Assembly: GCA_023301395.1 (NCBI GenBank)
Contig: JALZUY010000218.1
Location: forward strand, 1 to 7,524
Length of the DNA stretch: 7,524 nucleotides
Source: Nonlabens sp.
GTDB lineage: Bacteria > Bacteroidota > Bacteroidia > Flavobacteriales > Flavobacteriaceae
Direction: 5' to 3'
The position numbers were made by a program, and so were the translations under genes. Shown here piece after piece: positions 6,516 through 7,524 of this stretch (its first letter is position 1; each line of letters opens with the position of its first letter). The notes beneath the pieces are model-generated. The model was not told the origin of the DNA and made no database searches. It was given only the letters and a program-made list of their open reading frames with translations.

Positions 6516-7403
6516 TTATTTTCCCTCTTTCCTATACTTCAACTTATCACGCTGAACTTGCTCGATAGGTAAAATATCTGTTGCTTTATAATCTAGCGCT
6601 TGGTGAACTGCTTTTAAATCACGAGTTAATTTTCTCATTCCAGCTGGCTCTAATGATGCGCTGTGATCTGTTCCTTTCCAGGTACGGTCTAGTGTATAAT
6701 GACGTTCTACTACATTTGCTCCTAGTGTATAGGCAGCAACATCTACAGCAATACCTAAATGGTGTCCTGAGAAACCTATGGTTTTTACACGATCCTTATA
6801 CTTTTGAATCATCGTGGTTATATCGAGTAAACATACGTCTACAAATGGCACTGGATAACCCGATGTGCAATTGTACAGCACTAAATCTTTTGCACGGTTA
6901 TGCTTTTCAAAGAATTCAACTAATTCTTCAACTTCATCTTTAGTAGTCATTCCTGTAGAGCAGTGAATTTCTCCTTTATAATTCTCACATAACCAGCCTA
7001 GCATCTCATAATGGTTATTACAAGCACTTGGGATTTTTATAAATTCTGGATTTAACCCAGCGATTTCTTTTGCACTAGTAGTATCCCATACACTTGTAGA
7101 ATAGGTAATCCCTACTTCTTCACAATATGCTTTTAACTCTGCATGCTGCTTCACGTCAAATTCTAAGAATTCTCTATGTGCTCCATAGGTATCTCCATAA
7201 GAGTTTACAGGATTAGGATGCGGCGCAGCATATTGTTCCTCAGTTAAAAACTCGATGTTATTGCGCTTTTGAAACTTTACCGCATCGACTTTACAGAAAA
7301 TAGCAGCTACTTTGATCAATTCTTTGGCAATTTCCATATCGCCTTTGTGGTTTCCACCTATCTCTGCAATAGTATATGGCGCTTTATAGTTTGTCATTTT
7401 CAT
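6516..7403 (-). CDS. NeuB/SpsE-family nonulosonic acid synthase, TIM-barrel only (no SAF domain)
   Basis: Predicted PEP-dependent sialic-acid-type synthase that condenses phosphoenolpyruvate with an N-acyl-mannosamine-like sugar to give a nine-carbon 2-keto acid in the cytoplasm. Family motifs span the whole TIM barrel: TIAEIGGNHKGD (11-22, E14), DAVKFQKRN (40-48), STSVWD (102-107, where many NeuBs have STPFD), FIKIPSA (121-127, K123), HCSTGMTT (147-154), LYNCTSGYPVP (176-186), IGFSGHHLG (209-217), and VERHYTLDRTWKGTDHSASL (232-251). His at 214/215 and H235 fit the family's metal ligands. The protein ends at 295 aa, whereas typical NeuB enzymes are about 335-350 aa with a C-terminal SAF (antifreeze-like) domain that supplies an arginine to the partner active site; that domain is absent. 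The ATG at 7403 is chosen; a second ATG two codons later is also possible. It follows the acyltransferase remnant by 34 bp. The substrate could be sialic, legionaminic or another nonulosonic precursor. Confidence 0.9.
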   Translation of the reverse strand: MKMTNYKAPYTIAEIGGNHKGDMEIAKELIKVAAIFCKVDAVKFQKRNNIEFLTEEQYAAPHPNPVNSYGDTYGAHREFLEFDVKQHAELKAYCEEVGITYSTSVWDTTSAKEIAGLNPEFIKIPSACNNHYEMLGWLCENYKGEIHCSTGMTTKDEVEELVEFFEKHNRAKDLVLYNCTSGYPVPFVDVCLLDITTMIQKYKDRVKTIGFSGHHLGIAVDVAAYTLGANVVERHYTLDRTWKGTDHSASLEPAGMRKLTRDLKAVHQALDYKATDILPIEQVQRDKLKYRKEGK

Positions 7404-7437
7404 TGATTTAAAAATTTAGAAGCTTATCTAATTAATG

Positions 7438-7524
7438 CTATTGCTTTATATGTTTATCTCGCAATTTCAATATAGGTATTTCAAAATATTTATAAATAAT
7501 AATTGAAATTCCAATTGTAAATAT
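7438..7524 (-). CDS. C-terminal fragment of a probable acyltransferase-3 (OafA-like) membrane protein, cut by the window edge
   Basis: Only the last 28 codons and a TAG stop (7440-7438) are in the window; the gene enters from the right edge. The peptide begins IFTIGISIIIYKYFEIPILK and ends LRDKHIKQ. A hydrophobic helix running into Y-K-Y-F-E-x-P-I-x-x-L and a short basic tail is the characteristic end of acyltransferase-3 family integral membrane proteins, in which the last transmembrane helix is followed by a conserved F(I/F)E.P segment. Such proteins O-acetylate or otherwise acylate surface polysaccharide sugars, which fits this cluster. It is read in the same direction as the NeuB-like gene and ends 34 bp before it, so the two are probably co-transcribed. 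With so little sequence the family call is an inference from the tail motif. Confidence 0.6.
   Translation of the reverse strand: MFTIGISIIIYKYFEIPILKLRDKHIKQ

Noticed and set aside
6581..6943. Plus-strand open frame of 120 codons
   Set aside because: It is antisense to strongly conserved NeuB motifs and its Leu/His-rich peptide looks like a reverse reading of that gene.

Overview
The window looks like part of a cell-surface polysaccharide (capsule, O-antigen or exopolysaccharide) locus from a member of the Bacteroidota, most likely a marine-type Flavobacteriaceae. The evidence is the low GC content, A/T-rich spacers without strong Shine-Dalgarno sequences, long same-strand runs of glycosyltransferase genes, and two copies of a palindrome (CGCTTTCGCGAAAGCG) that I associate from memory with Flavobacteriaceae genomes. 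The genus cannot be fixed from this window. No rRNA, tRNA, CRISPR array, integrase or intact insertion sequence was seen.

All supported genes lie on the minus strand, so transcription runs from the right edge to the left. In that order they are: (1) the last 28 codons of a probable acyltransferase-3 (OafA-like) membrane protein, 7524-7438; (2) a sialic-acid-synthase (NeuB/SpsE) family enzyme that lacks the usual C-terminal SAF domain, 7403-6516; (3) a 390-bp spacer without a convincing gene; (4) a 473-aa GT-B-like putative glycosyltransferase with a GTG start, 6125-4704; (5) a GT4 glycosyltransferase, 4713-3571; (6) a 494-aa protein with an unassigned N-terminal half and a C-terminal GT2 domain, 3574-2090; (7) a GT2 glycosyltransferase, 2103-1087; (8) a second GT4 glycosyltransferase from 1097 to the left edge, which is essentially complete: 365 codons are present and the next codon begins TA.

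The last five genes overlap one another by 10, 4, 14 and 11 bp, so they are very probably translated from one message as a coupled block. The two upstream genes are separated from this block by the spacer.

Inferred job: the NeuB-like enzyme would condense phosphoenolpyruvate with an N-acyl-hexosamine-type sugar to make a nonulosonic (sialic, legionaminic or related) acid. The acyltransferase could decorate a sugar, and the five glycosyltransferase-like proteins would assemble a repeat unit. The CMP-sugar synthetase, epimerase, flippase and polymerase that such a pathway needs are not in the window and presumably lie outside it. The most notable points are the SAF-less NeuB, the palindrome placed in-frame in two unrelated genes in different reading frames, the unexplained mid-cluster spacer, and two proteins with regions I cannot assign to a family.
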